Origin: Symsagittifera roscoffensis
Lineage: Eukaryota; Xenacoelomorpha; Acoela; Convolutidae
Assembly (NCBI RefSeq): GCF_963678635.1
Contig: NC_087065.1
Span: forward strand, 49,858,952-49,922,951
DNA length: 64,000 nucleotides
Direction of reading: 5' to 3'
Part shown: piece after piece, positions 32,801-42,227 of the stretch
How the letters are laid out: each line of letters begins with the position of its first letter
Position numbering within the stretch: the stretch's first letter is position 1
The notes under the pieces: model-generated
Databases searched by the model: none
Told to the model about the DNA's origin: nothing
Seen by the model: the letters and a program-made list of their open reading frames with translations, nothing else
Made by a program: the position numbers and the translations under genes

Positions 32801-33623
32801 GTCATGATCTTGGCAAAATTTCCCAAGATCGAAACAATGGGTTGTTCGAGCTGGATGAAAACCACAGTAATTTGATTTTAAAACCACGCTGACTCTTGTG
32901 GAATTTTGAGATCCTAATTTTAACGGATTTTTTGATTGATTGATACCAGCTAGAAAAACCAACCGTGGTAAACTCAATTTCGAGAGAATAAGAGAACGAC
33001 AATTTTTTTCGAGACAATCGAAACCAACCGAACTTTGTTTGAGAATTTCGAAACACCCGGAATTTAACCGAGACGGTCAAAACATAAATACCTTGGACCG
33101 AACACAGCACGGTCGAAACATATCTAACTTGGGTCGAGCACGGTCGAGCACAGTCGAAACAAATCTTTCCTGGGTCAAGCATGATCGAGCACATTTTTTT
33201 CGGTCGAGCACGGTAGAAAAATACCTTAAGTTGGTCAAGACGTTCGAAACATACTGAATTTTAGTCGATATGGTCGAAACATACCGAATTTTGGTCGAGA
33301 TGGTCGAAACATCAAGTGAGCATCTCGACACGGACCATCACATAGCACAAAACAAGGGTAGTTGGTAGCTGTATTTACATAAAGTGCAGAAAGTTCTGGT
33401 CGCACAAATCAAAGTAGAAATACTGAAAAAAAGTGTACCGATTTTCAACGTTTTTCATTTTTGCTTTAAATTTTCTCTTTTTATAGTTATTTTTATTTTT
33501 GTCTATGTAGTCAAAAAAGCCGGAGCGGGTTTCGGGGAGATTATTTTGGGAAAAAATATGGTGATTATGATGTTTTCAGGGTATCCGCCTCTGCAAAAAG
33601 TTTTGAATCAGACAATAAATTGA
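25793..33623 (+). CDS. Three-exon gene for a 575-residue protein with a NERD-like segment
   Basis: Exons 25793-26860, 31726-32272 and 33511-33623 total 1728 nt and join in frame (phase 0, then phase 1) to TGA at 33621-33623. The ATG at 25793 is the first in frame. Residues 331-356 read YEIDWTLFSKSGMFLIEVSD-x-N, with the pattern of the nuclease-related / PD-(D/E)XK core: Asp334, then Glu347 in I-E-V. The usual lysine two residues after the Glu is Ser349, so nuclease activity is doubtful. Exon 2 is mostly helical and charged with no domain I recognise; exon 3 is short with GAGFGEIILG. No signal peptide or membrane helix is evident, so it is likely intracellular. Intron 1 (4865 bp) hosts a LINE, intron 2 (1238 bp) a satellite. 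Confidence 0.75.
26888..27142 (+). repeat. Partial copy of interspersed family A, cut by the LINE
   Basis: AACAAGACTGCTCGTATCAGG, CCCCCCACACACTATCTTAAGT and AAATCTACGCTCACGC match family A. The LINE coding sequence begins at about 27143, and family A-like sequence (CCGCTAACTCGTGTTGAAAG) reappears near 29028. Confidence 0.5.
27143..28402 (+). CDS. LINE reverse transcriptase, C-terminal part, frame intact
   Basis: The open frame starts without its own ATG because the element is truncated; HGFVKGKS marks an early RT motif. Motif A is YYMDFSKAFDKVPH, motif B GVPQGSLLGPLLF, motif C YADDLKLL with both catalytic aspartates, followed by KENKMALALDKC and a thumb-like region. About 419 codons, uninterrupted. 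The C-terminus ends with a Cys-rich CDCNQCRNKW. There is no endonuclease domain. With its 5' half missing it cannot be autonomous, but the unbroken frame suggests a fairly recent insertion. CR1 versus jockey placement needs a tree. Confidence 0.9.
   Translation, partial: LFERVLSKHQHGFVKGKSVATNMLSFLSKIYRALDENPTDDVVAYYMDFSKAFDKVPHLELLKKTANIGVGGCLLEFLCDYLNGRKQYVKVGKTSSVTLDVTSGVPQGSLLGPLLFCIFINDLPDRLKFSDPYIYADDLKLLTVNTDLIKVQQDLKSIDDWVKENKMALALDKCSQLVFRGRAHDLQLSGSKLESSTEAKDLGFIVDYKLSWNKHIDMRLTKANKSFYLIRRNIAYKTLPLVKLGLYKSLLIPILIYGLSCTNLSRGDLVRLERFQKKVIKWTVTSPDTYYVNQLRALNVLPLPMYLQLKDLLLLSSLDGRTDVFPHLSQCPQTNLRTKDVFKSAKIRTENARGEFTIRTSRIANRIDKHVDFTNKTGLKNRILQLMWNFMDEKYNENNICTWQLACDCNQCRNKWTIF
27143..28476 (+). 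mobile_element. 5'-truncated CR1/jockey-like LINE
   Basis: The element begins inside the RT domain and runs through the stop at 28402, a short 3' UTR and a (CAA)n tail at about 28453-28475. It is inserted in sense orientation in the first intron of the NERD-like gene. 5' truncation is typical of target-primed reverse transcription. I found no clear target site duplication. Confidence 0.85.
28488..28760 (-). mobile_element. Possible 3' end fragment of another retroposon, reverse orientation
   Basis: On the minus strand the stretch ends GAAATAAATTCTTTCTTTC with a (TTTC)n tail, a style common at LINE 3' ends. No ORF remains. Confidence 0.35.
28960..29300 (+). repeat. Diverged family A relative
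   Basis: CCGCTAACTCGTGTTGAAAG, AAACTCAGGTGGAAATA and GGAGCTCAAGACAACAATG match family A landmarks. It may be the far half of the copy interrupted at 27142. Confidence 0.4.
29385..29590 (+). mobile_element. Diverged relative of the CAGGGGCGGAT family
   Basis: ATTTTGACAAAATT, AAGGACCGTTTTTAAACATC, GTGGCTCGCACTC and ATCTCAAATTA follow the order of that family's interior. Termini are lost. Confidence 0.3.
30056..30640 (+). repeat. Interspersed family A, nearly complete copy
   Basis: Begins ACAAGACTGTCCGTATCAGGG and runs through ATCCCCCACACGCC, TTGGAACAATTTTTAAGACGG, CGCGCGTTAATTG, TGATCACAAGTG and CACCCCGAGCTCAAATATTCC in the same order as 13068-13580. Confidence 0.6.
30708..30918 (-). mobile_element. 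TTACGAGGCC-family MITE relic
   Basis: The right end CCGTGTACAGTCTGATCTCGTAA is a diverged terminus, preceded by GACCTGCAGACACCAAGCTGTG, which matches the inner right side of the 15828-16002 copy. The left end is not clear. Confidence 0.45.
31043..31435 (+). mobile_element. 393-bp non-autonomous element with CAGGGGCGGAT termini
   Basis: The left end CAGGGGCGGATCTAGGA is answered by inverted CCAAATCCGCCCCTG on the right. The terminal sequence style (CAG-GGGCGGAT) is that of hAT-like elements. The 8-mers on each side (TTATATCA, TGTGTCTA) do not match, so the target duplication is gone. Best-preserved member of the family seen at 13.9, 20.2 and 29.4 kb. Confidence 0.75.
31726..32272 (+). CDS. 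Exon 2 of the NERD-like gene
   Basis: After TTCATTTTCTAG the frame begins ELEGPELRKLKQ and stays open for 182 codons plus one base. The donor GTGAGT starts at 32273. Reading through instead would end after 17 intronic codons (TAG near 32325). Confidence 0.8.
32985..33330 (+). repeat. GTCGAAACAT satellite cluster, 30-bp period
   Basis: The clearest cluster: GTCGATATGGTCGAAACATA then GTCGAGATGGTCGAAACATC about 30 bp apart, with CGAATTTTG spacers and older units upstream. It lies in intron 2 of the NERD-like gene. Confidence 0.75.
33511..33623 (+). CDS. Exon 3 of the NERD-like gene, with stop
   Basis: The acceptor TTTTTGTCTATGTAG is followed by a phase-1 continuation completing Phe539, then KKAGAGFGEIILGKN and 20 more residues to TGA. 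Composition is coding-like. An AATAAA at about 33740 may serve as its polyadenylation signal. Confidence 0.65.
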
Positions 33624-33629
33624 AAAACT

Positions 33630-34450
33630 AGAATGAACATTCGCTAAAATAATTTAAGAACTATAGTTTTCGATAAACAAAAAAAGTTTACGTTTTTTAA
33701 TATAAAATCATTTTTTTAAACTCAGTAACTCTGGGTAATAAATAACCATAGGTTAGTAGAAAAATACTTTTTTACAAAAAACTGAATTAAAAAATTATTA
33801 AAAAATTAAAAGGAACTAAGAACTATCTCCTAAACGAGGATGTGATATATTCTCTCAGCTTCTAACAATTAGCGCTGAAAACATTTTGCTTGGATTTTAC
33901 TCACCGATTGTAAATTATGCATAATTTTAACAATAGACAAAGCGTCTTAAGCCGATCAGAAACAAAAAAACGCTTTCCGCTGAATGCAACAATTCAAATT
34001 AAATAAGAATAAATACTAATAACTTTTTGCCTTTATGCCTGCTTCATCCCACGGGATGGAGCCACGCATTACTCCTTTTGCATTCGCTTTCTCCAGTTCT
34101 TTTTCTTTTGGTTCCGAATTTCTCCGTCAAGTTTTTTAGGGCTAGTTTTGCTATGTACTTTTTTCCTGGTTTTGCAGATATTGAGACTGTAGTTGGCATT
34201 TTTCTGCGCAGGATGTTCAAAACTGTGTTCTCCGTGACAAATGTAGCCATTTGTAATCCCAACACCATTTTGTCTCATTCGACTGGTGGCTCCGTGGTAT
34301 GTTTGTGCCAGAAGGGTGGTATATTCAGAGGGTTATTTTGATCACCTGCTTGCTGCGCCATGTCGTACAACGAGTTAAAATGGTACGGGTATAAGGTAAG
34401 AAGGGTACCATTTTGATTGTTTTGCCAGTATCGTACAACCGGGCCACAAC
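33630..34450. other. Region downstream of the NERD-like gene, no supported gene
   Basis: AT-rich to 34020. From 34030 to 34345 composition changes and both overlapping minus-strand frames (34044-34268, 34069-34278) look lysine-rich and protein-like. I cannot choose a frame or find a splice partner. It could be a fossil exon. Confidence 0.3.
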
Positions 34451-34454
34451 TCTT

Positions 34455-34785
34455 TGCCCGGGTTGACCAAAACTTCTTATCATATAATTTCCATATATGA
34501 GAAACTTCTTGTCATACAATTTCATGCAATTCCATACGTACAGAAAATTGTATGAAAACTCTATGATAAGCATTTTTCCATATATGAAAATTCTATGATA
34601 GTGTGTTTTTCCATAAACCAAAAATTTTGATTTTTTCTTTCTAAATTTAGTTTCTGAAAAATTTTCGGTTGTAGTTGCAACCGAACACAAGTGGCACAGA
34701 CCTTGGTTACTCAAAACACCAAAGGTTGGCCGGTCTTGCATTGACAATGCATAGAAAACGACCTGAATGTTCCCCATTCCATTAT
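34455..34785 (-). repeat. Interspersed family C, copy 2
   Basis: Matches 19225-19515. On the minus strand this copy is part of a 154-codon ORF (34325-34789) containing MQDRP, LSNQGLCHLCSV and an F/Y/I-rich tail. The conserved peptide between copies suggests the repeat descends from coding sequence. Confidence 0.55.
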
Positions 34786-34981
34786 GCAAACCGCTATAAA
34801 AGCAAAGGGTAAAAATTACTGCTAGTAGTAGTTAGGCAACGCCTGCAAAAAACAGCGTTATTTTATGTAATTATACTACAATACCAATAACACCAGCAGG
34901 TGTAGAATTGATTGATTGTTCACTTGTCCGAAAAAAAATCACTCAACCTCAGCTGTTCAGTATACGGAAACAGTACATTAT

Positions 34982-35340
34982 TAAGAGTAATGAACGTAGT
35001 GAAGACTCTTATATAGCTCTTGCTGATTTTTTTTTCAGGAAAAGCAGTAAAATATTGATGCACTTTTTGAGTTCAATTGAAATTTGAAATTCATCTGCTG
35101 ATATGAACGTAAATAGCACTCTCCGTAAGCATAGAAGAATCCACATAGAAGAAAAGCAGTTCGCATGCGATGATAGTAGGAAAAGATTCATCCAGAGAAG
35201 TGATCTTGAACGGCATATGCGAACACACACAGGAGAGAAACCATTTATATGTGTGTTATGCCAGAAGAAATTTAGCCAAGAAGGTGGTCTACGAATACAC
35301 TTAAGAGTTCACACTGGCGAGCGGCCTTATACCTCGTAAA
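34982..35340 (+). mobile_element. Family B TIR-type repeat carrying a zinc-finger segment
   Basis: Starts TAAGAGTAATGAACGTAGTG and shares ACTCTTATATAGCTCTTGCTGA with the copies at 14.6 and 17.3 kb. The right terminus is missing because gypsy element 1 debris begins at about 35349. A fourth, zinc-finger-less copy at 45365 shares GAAATTCATCTGCTGA and GTAAATAGCACTCTCC. Confidence 0.55.
35103..35339 (+). pseudogene. C2H2 zinc-finger fragment
   Basis: 78 codons to TAA. A tail of one finger ([14 protein letters not shown]) is followed by a finger whose second cysteine is serine (CDDSRKRF, then HMRTH), the linker TGEKPF, one complete finger (CVLCQKKF with HLRVH), the linker TGERPY, then a stop. C2H2 fingers bind DNA or RNA in transcription factors, but here only about two and a half remain, one cannot bind zinc, and the segment lies in a dispersed repeat. 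I treat it as a captured or retroposed gene piece rather than a working gene. Confidence 0.7.
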
Positions 35341-35348
35341 AGATTGTT

Positions 35349-35465
35349 CCTGTTTGAGTTATCTTTTTGTTAATAAAGTAAAAGAGCGTACTCTTTCGGA
35401 TAACAAGGTACAAGATTGTTTCGGTGTTGAACAATTTCTTTTTTGTTTAGGTCTATAAGTTGACA
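35349..35465 (-). repeat. Rearranged duplicate pieces of gypsy element 1
   Basis: TTCCTGTTTGAGTTATCTTTTTGTTA repeats 35651-35674, and GAGCGTACTCTTTCGGATAA onward repeats 35827-35912. The two pieces are joined directly, skipping about 150 bp, so this is a deleted partial duplicate of the element's 3' pol region. Confidence 0.75.
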
Positions 35466-35499
35466 GGTGAAAATGTTAATTAACTTGAAAGTGGTTTCT

Positions 35500-36720
35500 G
35501 AAATTCAACTTTCTTTAATATTTTAGATTGTGGGATGAATGTTTTTTAATCTTTTAGTGGCTGATTTCGAAGTCGCGATGATTGTCTATGTGGATATTTT
35601 TCTTTTTGATCTTGTGGTAGAATTTTTTCTTCTAATTTTCGATTTTGTCTTCCTGTTTGAGTTATCTTTTTGTTATCTAAAACTTTTGATGTTTGTTTGT
35701 GAAGTTCTCTTTCATTTTTATCTAATAGTTTTTGGATAGAATTCATATCAGTGCTTTGATTTTGTTCGTGATCTGAGTTACTTTGAATAACTTTAAGTCC
35801 TGTAAAGGAGTATAATTGAGTCAGTTCACGAAGAGCGTACTCTTTCGGATAATAAGGTAAAAGATTGTTTCGGTGTTGAACAATTTCTTTTTTGTTTAGT
35901 TCTATAAGTTTGTAGGTTACATCAGTAGGTTTATCAATTATTTGATATGGTCCTTTTTGGAGTGGTTGTATTTTTCAGAAATTTGTAAATTTTGGAATTA
36001 AAACGTATGTTCCGATTTTTAAGTTTGTAGCTGGTGTAAATCGAGAATTTATTTGGGAATTAGTATTTTGTCTTTGTAATAATTTTTTGTTACTTTTGAT
36101 AGATTTCATTCTGTTTTTTATCTCTGTTTAAAATCCATTCGGTGTCTGTACCGGAAGCTTATTTTTAAAATTTGTGGGTGATAAAAGTGATCTTCATCGT
36201 GGGTATGTAGTGGTAGATTATAACATATTGATTCTTTAGTGAGTTGACAATAACCTTGTGTATTTTTTGAAGATTTTGCTGTGAACATTATTGGTTTCCG
36301 TGGTTTTTGATTGAAAACCATTTCATAGGGTGATAGTCCTAAAGTTGTTGTGATTTGTGGGTTATAAGATAATGGGACTAGTTTTACAACTGTTGACAAT
36401 TCAGTATATCGTGTGTCATTTCCGTTAATGATACATCTAAGATATTCTTGTAATGAACGGTTCATGCCTTCGACTAATCCATTAGTCCAAGGTGCATGAG
36501 ATGTACGTTGTTTGTGCTTAACATTATATAAGTGGCATAGTGTAATGATTTCGTTGCTTATAAATTCGGTGCCCTTGTCTGTAACAAGGGTTTCGGGTAA
36601 ACCGAATTATGCTATCCAGTGTTCATAAAGTGTTGTATATGCATAATAAGCATTAAAAGGGGGTACTGGGTTAAGTGCTACGTAGTGTGTGAATGCATCG
36701 ACTAGGACCATTATATATGA
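35500..36720 (-). pseudogene. Integrase of gypsy element 1
   Basis: The second catalytic Asp (VTDKGTEF, near 36580) and the Glu (GLVEGMNRSL, near 36470) remain. The zinc-binding N-terminus and first Asp are removed by a deletion near 36717. A GPYQII motif and the basic tail follow. Several frame breaks. Homologous to 57158-58560 in element 2. Confidence 0.8.
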
Positions 36721-37399
36721 AATTAAAAAATGAAGTTTGAGTATGTTTCTCTGATCCTGAGTGTCCTTTAGTGTGTAAAGAGTGAGAGATATGAAAAGCT
36801 ATAAGCATCATACTTAAAGGTAGGCAGGGTACTTTTATATCAGATGTTTCGTATTCTAAAATATCTGTAGTTTCGTTGATAGAGGTATTATTAAAACTTC
36901 TGAAACATCTAGGAAGGGTTTTATTTCCTAGAATGGTGATATCGGCATCAATTGGCTTGGTTTTTTATTTGAGCCAAGATTTTGATAGTCCAAAGACTGG
37001 GTCAAGATTTTGACGTTTCTGTAATAACTCGAGTGTTATTTTTTCCGTTATTGGGAGAAAAATGTTTTCAATTTCTATTTTTGATAGAGTTATTGTATCT
37101 AGAGGGTCATGGAGGTTAAAAACATGGTTTATTGTATATTTTGAGTCCTTATTTGGTGGGCCTGATAATTATATTATCAGTTAGGTTTTTTTTTCTATTA
37201 AAAGGAATAGATCTGTTTTGTATAATTTTTTTTTGATTGGTTTTTGGTGTGTGTTGTTTTTATTCCATGAAGAATATGGTATCGGTTTAAATGTAGAGTT
37301 TCCTAGAAGAGTTACTTCGTAGTGATTGCTTTGACAAACTAAATATAGTGGAAAATGTTGTTATTTTTTACTGCATTTTGCATTGTAATCTTGGTGAAT

Positions 37400-38990
37400 T
37401 TTCATCTTGTGCAAGGAGAAACTTAAAATTTTGCAGTATTTTGACTTGTTGTTTTTCTCGTTAACAATTCAGGTGATGCATTTCTACTTCGAGTATTGGG
37501 CAGTGCGAGGTTTTATCCTGCTTTCCAAACTATATGTAAGTTTGGGAACTTCTATAAAATTAGTTGAAATCTATAAACGCTATGGTTTGTGTTTGATTTT
37601 TGTGTAAAAAGGAAGATTATTGGTTTGTGATCTGTAAATAAAACTGTTGGATGTTTAGATCCAAGTATTTAAAATTCATATTCTGTAAGTGTATATATTA
37701 TGTCTGTGCATTCTCTCATAAGAGTAGAGAGTCTAAGTTCAGCTTGTGTGAATAGTCTTGAGTTTGCTGAAATGAGATGTTTTTTATTTGTTCCGTTATG
37801 AGATTGTAATAAAGCTGCATCGATGCCAAAGTTAGAGGCGTCGCACATAGCATAAAATGGCTGATCGGGATGTGGAATTGTGTTTGATAATTGTTCAGTA
37901 GGAAGAGTTTTTATTTCTTCAAATCGTTTCTGATATTCTGTTGTCCATTCAAAATTGTTCTGCTGACTAAGGATGTTGTAAAATGGTCTTAAGTATAGCT
38001 GCATTTTGTATACGTATTTACTTAAGATTTTTAACGTTCCAAGAAATTCTTGTATTTTCTTCTTATTCGAAGGTGGTTGGAGTTTTTGGATTGCATCTAT
38101 GCGAGATTTTAATGGAGTCATAGTGTTCTTTATATAATATGTCCAAAAAATTTTACACGTGTCAGAAAAAAAACAGAAAAGCGTGATTTATCTGGGGCTG
38201 CTTTCATGTTTTCTTGTAAAAATATTTGATGATTTTTTTCTAAGACAATGAACTTTTCGTCTTTTGCTTGTGATTGCATAAAAACATCGTCTAAATATAA
38301 GATTGCGTTTTTATTGAGTATGAGTGGTCAGAAATTTTACTCATGAATGCTGAAAATGCTGCTGGTCCTATGGAATTTTCATAGAATAATCTGTTAAATT
38401 CGTATTGTTGATATCCAATAACGAATTGTGTTAATCGTCTGGATTGTTCGTCTAACGGCATTTGATTATATGCACTATTCATATCTGTTGTTGTGAAAAA
38501 TTTACTGTTTATTTTTGTGAGAATTACTTGAATTGGATCGATATTCCAATTACATTTAGATTCATCAATGAGTGAATTGAGGTATCTTGCATCTAGAACT
38601 ATTTTCAATGATTCTCCTTTTGCTAAAATGATAACGCGGTTTATGAATGTGTTATCTTTCGGCTGTTCTTCTTTATTTACTTGAGAGATGATTTCATATT
38701 GCTCTAGCATTTCAAGTAATCGGTTAACTTTGTCTTGTAAGTGAATTGGGACTTAACTTGATCGTTATTTTTTGAAAACTGCATCAGGTTTTAGAGGTAA
38801 ATTTATTGATGAATTTATTTTTCCAACATCAAATTAAAATGTTGCGTAAACTTTCGGGTATTTCAATAGTAGGTCAGCTAATTGTTCAAACTCTTGTTGT
38901 GTTATCTGAGAGTGTTGAAAATTGAACATTGTGAAAAATTTTTGTTGTTCCTCCGTGTATTTTGATATTTGAAATGTTGGTTTAAATTAG
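37400..38990 (-). pseudogene. Reverse transcriptase-RNase H of gypsy element 1
   Basis: RT motif A TTTDMNSAYNQMPL lies near 38490 and YLDD near 38290, separated by a frameshift close to 38320. RNase H starts at CDASNFGID (near 37850). The frames at 38291-38710 and 37669-38121 cover most of it. Catalytic residues survive, but the reading frame does not. Confidence 0.85.
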
Positions 38991-39019
38991 GGTGTTTTTG
39001 TGAATTAATCTGTGTTTCG

Positions 39020-39720
39020 TTTTTCCTTACTTAAAATATTATCAAGCGATAATTCTTTTTCAAGAATTGTTGATTAACATATATCTAATAGTTGTAAAAT
39101 ATTATTTACTTTATACGCTATATCCTTTGTGAAAGAAATTGTTGGTTTCACAAAAACCTAATTATTTTATACATGTACAGAAATCATGTCTGAGTTTGAG
39201 TCTTTCCTGTATTTGATAGATGAAGTTGTTACCCGGAAAAATTTATGAATTGGTCTGAATTCAAGGTCAGACATATAGAGATATTGATTGTTTTGTTCTT
39301 TATCATATTGGTGAACTTGTTTGATTGAAAAGTTATGAATATAACCTGCTAGTGGTTTCAGGTGTTTCCGTTCCTGATTGTATTTAGGGTTAAATTTTGA
39401 GAAAAATGGTGGTTGTTTGTTCATTCTTTGAAAAAGTTTTCTTTGTATTTATTTTGGATTTTGAATTTTTATTTCATTCCAAGTGGGAATGTTGATGATA
39501 TTTGATTCCGCTCCAGAATCTATTAAAAAATCCATTTCAAGGTCTGGTGGTTGAAGTTTTTTGCTTTTTGGACTTTCTAAAAGAAGTGGGATTGTCCGGA
39601 TTTTTTTTTGGTTGTTTAGGTATGTTTTGATAAATTTCATTTGTGCTTGAGTATTCTGTGGGTTTATCTTCTGTTATTTCTTCTACTAATTTTTCTATTG
39701 TTTTGTTAGTGTTTATAGGT
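39020..39720 (-). pseudogene. Protease region of gypsy element 1, internally deleted
   Basis: DFLIDSGAESNI, the aspartic protease active site, is present near 39525. The frame stops after KIQNPK at 39449 and resumes with NKQPPFFSKF at 39424, skipping about 90 codons that in element 2 hold the flap and C-terminal half. Protease function is lost. Confidence 0.8.
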
Positions 39721-39770
39721 CTTGTATAGTAATTTAAAAGAAATTGATCATGATTTTGATAGATATGGGA

Positions 39771-41860
39771 TTATATTGGTTGTTCGTATACAATAGGTTC
39801 GTAGTCATTTTCAACATGTATCATGTTAACTGAAATTGAATGGTCTGTGTCACTTTCACTGTCTGTGGATTCACAATTGTTGTGATTTAGTTGCAATTCT
39901 GTGCTTTCGATATTATCAACACCAGGGGGTTTGGTTGAGTTTTTTCAGTTGCTTGTACTTGATTTATTTGCCTCTGATGTTTATATTTACTACTCCCATA
40001 ATTTTGTAGTGAATTTTGATAACGTATGTTATTCCTATGTGGTGACTGAGAGAAGTTTCTCTGTCTATTGTTATAACTTGAATTTCTGTTCTGTGAAGTA
40101 TCACGTGATCTATTTTGATAGTTGTTATATTTTGATCTGTGATAGTTTGATCTGTTGTTAGATAATCAGGTGATCTATTATTTTGATATCTAGGATTTCG
40201 ATCATTTGAAAAGTTTCTTTTTCTATTGTTGGAATAATTTCTATTTCTTTTGTATGAAGAGTTTCTAGATCGACTATATGAATAATTCCTATTGCTAGAA
40301 TTTGAATGGGAACTGGCATCAAACGAAAATTTAGGTTGGTGTGAATTTGATCTTGAATAGTTATTTCGATATTGACTATTTCGACTGTTTGATCTACTAG
40401 ACCTGTTTTGTGAGAACTTTCGTGAATTTCTTTGATTTGGTGATCGTGCTCGATAATTCGGATTATAAGGTGATTGTTGTCTAGAGTAACTGGAGTTCTT
40501 TGAAAGTGGTTTTCCTGAACAATTATTACTATGAATGTTTTTTTTTGGTTAAAACTTGATCTTTTTTCATGTACTGATGAAATGATTTATTTGGTTCTCT
40601 ATATTTTTGTGGTTCATTTTGATTATCTTGTTGTTTTTGTCTGCATTTGGCAGTGCTGTGTCCGTATCTTTGGCGATAATTACACCATTTTTTGAAAGAT
40701 GGTTTACCTTTAAAATTTGGGTTTTTCTCGTAGATGTTTAAGATTTCTGTGGTTTTTTCAAATAACTCTGTATCGGAGTCGTGAACATTGTTTATCTGTG
40801 AAGTAGTGGTTTGGATGTTATTGACGTCTTGTAGCTTTAGATTTTCTGTTTCTTCTAACTTCATAGTGATTTCTGCTTGTTCTAGTTTATCTACTAGATT
40901 CCTAAAGTCAAATCTGGTTCACGGTTTGAGGAAGGGTGTGATGTTCTCTTTTTTATTGCTATTTTTCGCAATTGAGGCGTTAGAGTTATCATTAAGGTTT
41001 CTGTCATCTTTGTATTTTTATATTCATGGCTATTGAGTGAGTATGCTTTTCGGACTATTGTTTCAAATTTGAATGCAAGTTGTTTAATTGTTTCATATGG
41101 CAGTGTACGATAAAACTCTTTGATTTTGTTTGTTTCTTTCAGAATCAAAATTTTTGAGAATTCTTGTGTGAATCTTGTCCAATCTGATTTTATATCTGAA
41201 GGTAAAACTGAAACCCAATTTTGGGCTGCGCCGTCAAGTGTGGATTGGATTAAAGCTGTGCGTCTATGTATCCATTTGTGATGGCGTGGCGTGTTTACTG
41301 CTTCAGGTACTATATTTAAATTTAAATTTGCTGTGACTGCATTTGGGTAATCTTCTACTCAGTATTCAGGAAACTTCTCTGAATATACCATTAGTGGCTT
41401 ATTTGATGATATTGATGATCCTGCCATTAGGTATGGTTCTACAGTCATTTGCAGTGATTCTGCGGCATTTGGCATTTGAGAAAAAAATTTAAATTGACTT
41501 TTTGTTATTTCATGTTGTTGTAAATAATATGGCAGTGGGATTTCGTTATGCATTTGAGTTGGTTGGTAAGATTGTGTTTTGACAGGGTTTTGTGGTTGAA
41601 AAATTTTATTGTTGTAAGTTGTTGGGTTATTTCTAGGTTGTCATATTTGTTCATTTCGTGTGTATGGTTCGAAAATATCTGGTTGGTCAATACTGTAAGA
41701 ACAAGGTCTTTGGCTTGAATGAAATTGTGGATGATTTTGATAATAGTATTCTTCATCATCTGATGGAAAATAATTAGTTGTATAATAAGGAAGTTGATTT
41801 CTAGTATGGTATCTATTTGTATTATTTATTATTTTGTTGAGAAAAAGGATAAATTTCACT
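39771..41860 (-). pseudogene. Gag (capsid-nucleocapsid) of gypsy element 1
   Basis: The capsid region carries the W-x2-F-type gag core and a ANLNLN / RRTALIQ stretch near 41250-41340. TGA stops occur at about 41640 and 41358. A one-base deletion near 40908 breaks the frame after REPDL. The zinc knuckle reads C-N-Y-R-x4-G-H-x4-C near 40660: the second cysteine is Arg, so the finger is broken. A long Asn/Arg/Ser-rich tail and an acidic end (DSESDTD) follow to the stop at 39771. Confidence 0.8.
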
Positions 41861-42227
41861 TTGTTCTTGTGATGATCGTGGTTGAATATTAAAATAACTG
41901 AATTTGAAGTCGTTGTAGTATATTTTGACTTTGTGAATATGAGTAATTTGATGTACTCATATTAGAAGCTTTTGTTGTTTTTGATCTATTTACACAGTTA
42001 TAATTATGTTCTGCAAAATTCTTTCTATGTGATTTTTGTTGTTTATATGATGGTTTTTAACTGGTCGAAAGGTTGGGTAATCCATTTGTGCTTATTTTCG
42101 AGCAACAGAGGGTTTTACTGTGGATTGTATAATTTTTTGTTGTAACGTTGGGTTTTTTAGTTTTGGAGTTGTAAAATTGGGTTGAATTGGTGAAATACTT
42201 CGTTGTGCTTCTGTTGTTGTTATTGTT

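Noticed and set aside
34044-34278. Two overlapping Lys-rich minus-strand ORFs
   Set aside because: Both frames look equally plausible, which argues that composition rather than coding explains them. Noted as a possible fossil exon only.
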